Shown here piece after piece: positions 60,940 through 64,000 of a stretch of DNA of 64,000 bases (its first letter is position 1; each line of letters starts with the position of its first letter). The notes below the pieces were generated by a model, which worked only from the letters and a program-made list of their open reading frames with translations, ran no database searches and was not told the origin of the DNA. Source of the stretch: Heyndrickxia oleronia (GTDB lineage: Bacteria > Bacillota > Bacilli > Bacillales > Bacillaceae_C). The position numbers were made by a program, and so were the translations under genes. The stretch is from positions 1,338,911 through 1,402,910 of the forward strand of contig NZ_CP065424.1 in the NCBI RefSeq assembly GCF_017809215.1, in the 5' to 3' direction.

Positions 60940-61640
60940 ATTTTTATTAGTGTTTGAATATCATTCGTTAATTTGTCATATGAAGGTTGATCTGATTGGA
61001 TATTTGCTTTTATTTTATCGATTAAAGCTGGTGCTCCAGTATTTGTGATCGTTAAAATTTGTACATGCCCATTAAAAGCATCTGTCATCATTTTTTTTGC
61101 TTTATCTAAATTATCATCTGAGTAATTTTCTTTATTATTTATCCCTCGCTTTTTCCCAGTCCCTGATTCACCATGTGTCCCGCTAAGAACTTGATTTTGC
61201 ATGTCGTCATATTGATTAGAAGTCGTTTCATGCTTTGCTCTTGCGAGGATAACGGTATCATCAAGTACAAAAACTTTCACACCTGGAATTCCGGCACCTG
61301 ATAAACGTGATTCTAAATGGGAAGAAATGCCCCCATCATGTAACCCAGAGCTACCTATCAAGCTATATACATTAGACCCTAATCCATTTGTAATGTTTCC
61401 ATTTTCATTAGTAGATAATTTTTTGGTGCGGTCAACACTAGGAATTTCATTCACATTTTGATTTAGTTTTGTAGATACATTTTCATTCCTATAGTTGTCA
61501 TGATTGGTTGATACGTTTCTTGGCTGGTCCGTATTCGTAACCCCTTGTCGATTATTGGCACCTTGTTGACTTGTGCATGCGGCAAGTACAAGAAGTACAC
61601 CAATCATAGGAACCATCCATTTGCTCCATGTTTGCTTCAT
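60921..61640 (-). CDS. YhcN/YlaJ-family sporulation lipoprotein
   Basis: 239 aa. Lipobox VLAACTSQ (Cys about residue 22), then an Asn-rich low-complexity stretch (about 25-75), then the YhcN/YlaJ domain with LESRLSGAGIPGVKVFVLDDTVILARA and VQILTITNTGAPALIDKIKANI. The family is found in the spore inner membrane or forespore. It lies just upstream of the ger operon on the same strand but is separated by a terminator. AGGAGG precedes the ATG. Confidence 0.9.
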   Translation of the reverse strand: MKQTWSKWMVPMIGVLLVLAACTSQQGANNRQGVTNTDQPRNVSTNHDNYRNENVSTKLNQNVNEIPSVDRTKKLSTNENGNITNGLGSNVYSLIGSSGLHDGGISSHLESRLSGAGIPGVKVFVLDDTVILARAKHETTSNQYDDMQNQVLSGTHGESGTGKKRGINNKENYSDDNLDKAKKMMTDAFNGHVQILTITNTGAPALIDKIKANIQSDQPSYDKLTNDIQTLIKMTKEKS

Positions 61641-61794
61641 TTTCTTAACCTCCTAGATCGATATTATTATTTCAAAAATTAGCGTTCCCAAAATTGTTTA
61701 ATGTATGAGTAAAAAAAATTAGGTCATATTATAAAAAACACCATAATTACTTTTTTTGAACCTAAATGGTGAAAATTTCAGGAGGTGGAATCAC

Positions 61795-62562
61795 GTGACA
61801 GATGAAAAAAACCAAGAAACTCCAGAATCACTCTCAAGACGTCGATTTATTAAAAACACCGGGTATGTTGTTGGTGGTGTCGCTGTTGGTGGGGTGGTTG
61901 GAAGTTTATTACCTTTTGGGAATAGAAAAAACGAAAAAGAAACGACTAAAAATAATCAAAAGGTAGCAGGAACTAACGCAGAAAACTTTAATCAGGCATT
62001 GATGTATTTTACACAAGAGCAATTCAATATTGTCAATGCAGCAACAGAAAGAATTTTTCCGGAGGATGATAATGGGCCAGGGGCAAAAGCTCTTGGGGTT
62101 GCTTTTTTTATTGATCACCAATTAGCTGGTGAATGGGGTTTCAATGGAAGGGAGTATATGCAGCCTCCTTTTTATCACGGAGAAAAAGTTCAGGGTTATC
62201 AAGGCAGATTAAAGCGGAGAGAAATATTTGATATCGCATTACAGGAAATACAGAATCATAGCATGGATAAATATAAGAAAAGGTTTGTTGAGCTCTCTGG
62301 TGATGAACAGGATGCTGTGTTGAAAGATTTTGAAGAGGATAAGGTGAAGATCACAACAATTTCACCGAGTGGATTCTTTAGTATGCTCAGAAGTGCAACT
62401 TTAGAAGGTGTATATAGTGATCCATTGTATGGTGGAAATATCAATATGAATGGATGGAAAATGAGGGATTATCCTGGGAATCAAATGGCGTATGCGGAAA
62501 TTATTGAACAGGATTTCAAAAAGATTGCTCCTCAAAGTCTTCGAGACCATCTTTCTCACTAA
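61795..62562 (+). CDS. Gluconate 2-dehydrogenase subunit 3-like protein, Tat-exported
   Basis: 255 aa from GTG 61795 (AGGAGGTGG upstream). Twin-arginine signal SRRRFIKNTGYVVGGVAVGGVVGSLL at about residues 13-38. The mature part has FNIVNAATERIFPEDDNGPGAKALGVAFFIDHQL and the WKMRDYPGNQMAYAEII C-terminus typical of the small subunit that escorts a GMC-type flavoprotein through the Tat pathway. The large subunit follows 52 nt later. Confidence 0.9.
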   Translation: MTDEKNQETPESLSRRRFIKNTGYVVGGVAVGGVVGSLLPFGNRKNEKETTKNNQKVAGTNAENFNQALMYFTQEQFNIVNAATERIFPEDDNGPGAKALGVAFFIDHQLAGEWGFNGREYMQPPFYHGEKVQGYQGRLKRREIFDIALQEIQNHSMDKYKKRFVELSGDEQDAVLKDFEEDKVKITTISPSGFFSMLRSATLEGVYSDPLYGGNINMNGWKMRDYPGNQMAYAEIIEQDFKKIAPQSLRDHLSH

Positions 62563-62614
62563 TGGAAAAGTAATTTTAAATGAATTTGCATATTAGGAAC
62601 AGAGGTGAATAAAA

Positions 62615-64000
62615 ATGGCAAAAAAATTGCCAAAAGTAGATGTAGTAGTAGTTGGAGTTGGCTGGGGAGGCGGCATTATCGCGTCCGAATTAACGAAGCA
62701 AGGCCTTAATGTGGTCGGATTGGAGAGAGGAAAAGAAAGAAAAACCGAAGATTATTTTATGGTTCATGATGAACTTCGTTATGCGCTACGTTATGAGCTA
62801 TTCCAAGATCTCTCTAAAGAAACGACTACTTTTCGGGGGAATGAAAAAATACGGGCTCTTCCAATGAGACAATATGGTTCCTTTTTATTAGGAGATGGGT
62901 TAGGTGGTGCTGGTGTCCATTGGAATGGACAAACCTATCGTTTTTTACCATATGATTTTGAAATAAAAAGTAAAACCATTGAAAAATATGGTAAGAAGAA
63001 AATACCTAATGGAATGACACTTCAGGATTGGGGAATCACTTATGATGAATTGGAACCCTATTTTGATAAATTTGAGAAAATGGCGGGGATTTCTGGGGAG
63101 GAAAATCCATTAGCTGGTAAGCGATCGGATAAATATCCAACGCCACCTATGAAGGTTTCACCAGCAATGAAAATGTTTGCGGATGCAGCAAAAAATATGA
63201 AATTGCACCCATATAATTCCCCATCTGCAAATCTTTCAAAAGCCTATACGAACCCAGATGGGATTTCTAGAGCGGCTTGTCAATATTGTTCATACTGTGA
63301 ACGATTTGGATGTGAGTATGGAGCAAAAGCAGACCCTGTTGTAACCGTAATCCCAGTTGCAAAAAAGACGGGTAAGTTTGAAATTAGAACCCATTCCCAT
63401 GTAAGAAGAATCTTACATAGTGGGAATAAAGCAACAGGTGTGATGTATACAGATGTCACCACTGGTGAGGAAATCGAGCAGCCAGCAGACATTGTTGTTC
63501 TAACAAGTTATGTATTCAATAATATTCGTCTATTACTAATGTCTGGTATAGGTAAACCATATGATCCAAAAACAGGTACGGGAGTTATTGGAAAGAATTA
63601 TTGCTACCAAGTGCTCAAGGGAAGTGCTGTAGGTTTTTATGATAATAAAAAGTTTAATACATTTGCCGGAGCGGGTTCTCTTGGAATGTGTTTAGATGAT
63701 TATAATGGTGATAACTTTGACCATTCGAATTTAGACTTTTTACATGGTGCAAGAATAGCTTTGTTTCAAAATGGACAAAGACCGATTCAAAATAATGCTG
63801 TTCCTAGTGGCACTCCTTCCTGGGGAAAAGAATTTAAGGAAAAGTCTATAAAATATGCAAATTCCTATTTATCTGTTGGTGCAGAAGGTGCATCACTCCC
63901 GTTTCAGCATCATTATGTTGATTTAGATCCAACTTATAAGGATGCATTTGGAGATCCATTGCCACGGATTACATTTGATTTTGAGGATCAGGATCGAAAT
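62615..64000 (+). CDS. GMC-family dehydrogenase large subunit, 3' end outside window
   Basis: 462 codons open to the window edge. FAD-binding VDVVVVGVGWGGGIIASELTKQGLNVVGLERG at the N-terminus, GDGLGGAGVHWNGQTYR (GMC signature), and a Cys cluster AACQYCSYCERFGCEYGAKAD near residue 225. In related FAD sugar/alcohol dehydrogenases such a cluster binds a 3Fe-4S centre. It has no signal of its own and probably hitch-hikes with the Tat subunit. Substrate uncertain (gluconate, other sugars or polyols). Confidence 0.9.
   Translation, partial: MAKKLPKVDVVVVGVGWGGGIIASELTKQGLNVVGLERGKERKTEDYFMVHDELRYALRYELFQDLSKETTTFRGNEKIRALPMRQYGSFLLGDGLGGAGVHWNGQTYRFLPYDFEIKSKTIEKYGKKKIPNGMTLQDWGITYDELEPYFDKFEKMAGISGEENPLAGKRSDKYPTPPMKVSPAMKMFADAAKNMKLHPYNSPSANLSKAYTNPDGISRAACQYCSYCERFGCEYGAKADPVVTVIPVAKKTGKFEIRTHSHVRRILHSGNKATGVMYTDVTTGEEIEQPADIVVLTSYVFNNIRLLLMSGIGKPYDPKTGTGVIGKNYCYQVLKGSAVGFYDNKKFNTFAGAGSLGMCLDDYNGDNFDHSNLDFLHGARIALFQNGQRPIQNNAVPSGTPSWGKEFKEKSIKYANSYLSVGAEGASLPFQHHYVDLDPTYKDAFGDPLPRITFDFEDQDRN

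Overview
This 64 kb window is chromosomal DNA from a low-GC, endospore-forming member of the Bacillaceae (Bacillus sensu lato). The evidence is the gene order trxB-yvcI-rapZ-glmR-whiA-crh-clpP, the cggR-gapA-pgk-tpiA-gpmI-eno operon followed by secG-est-rnr-smpB-ssrA, a CtsR box, a CggR operator, an M-box, a gerABC-type germinant receptor operon, a CotF-type coat gene and a YhcN/YlaJ lipoprotein gene. I cannot name the species from sequence alone.

Layout. Positions 1-5.7 kb hold the end of trxB, the yvcI-rapZ-glmR-whiA-crh cluster, then clpP and tRNA-Arg(CCG) on the minus strand. From 6.0-14.9 kb come sigL, a small glutaredoxin-like gene and the complete lower-glycolysis operon, controlled by CggR. 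From 15.0-20.4 kb an eight-copy, 21-nt phased repeat array precedes secG, followed by a carboxylesterase, rnr, smpB and ssrA. These are RNA quality-control and trans-translation genes. The ssrA (tmRNA) gene is split in its T-loop by a 275-nt group I intron. A single-motif LAGLIDADG endonuclease gene lies just downstream on the opposite strand, outside the intron, next to a decayed IS3-type transposase fragment. This is the most unusual locus in the window.

From 21-27 kb is an accessory stretch: a TetR regulator divergent from a KstD-like flavoprotein, a nucleoside deoxyribosyltransferase-like gene, a truncated SDR, a VanW protein and a zinc-ribbon membrane protein. From 27.6-35.6 kb is an alpha-glucoside uptake and degradation locus: binding protein, two permeases, a LacI regulator and two GH13 glucosidases whose specificity residues differ (Val versus Ala). 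It has no ATPase gene. From 35.8-38 kb are two DinB-fold proteins and an E. coli-type SpeD. From 38.2-42.3 kb is a copper efflux locus (csoR-copZ-copA plus a His-rich anchored protein) with two matching CsoR boxes.

From 42.8-48.6 kb are helD and a magnesium block: corA with a short leader ORF and hairpin, an M-box riboswitch, an unrecognised 53-aa ORF, and mgtE. From 48.6-52.7 kb a TetR regulator is divergent from an RND pump, with a probable operator inside the pump promoter. The rest holds a tiny lmo0937-type membrane protein, a PLD-family protein, a coat protein, a thioredoxin-like protein, a SEDS (RodA/FtsW) protein, the germinant receptor operon, a sporulation lipoprotein, and a Tat-exported GMC dehydrogenase pair that runs off the window edge.

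Non-coding structure includes two about 170-nt copies of a dispersed repeat, each starting directly after a stop codon, with two partial relatives. A GGGACA...TGTCCC element sits behind two terminators, and one copy supplies the end of a TetR coding sequence. Starts were chosen by ribosome-binding site, so many differ from the longest possible ORF. All functional names rest on sequence recall and visible motifs; no database search was run.
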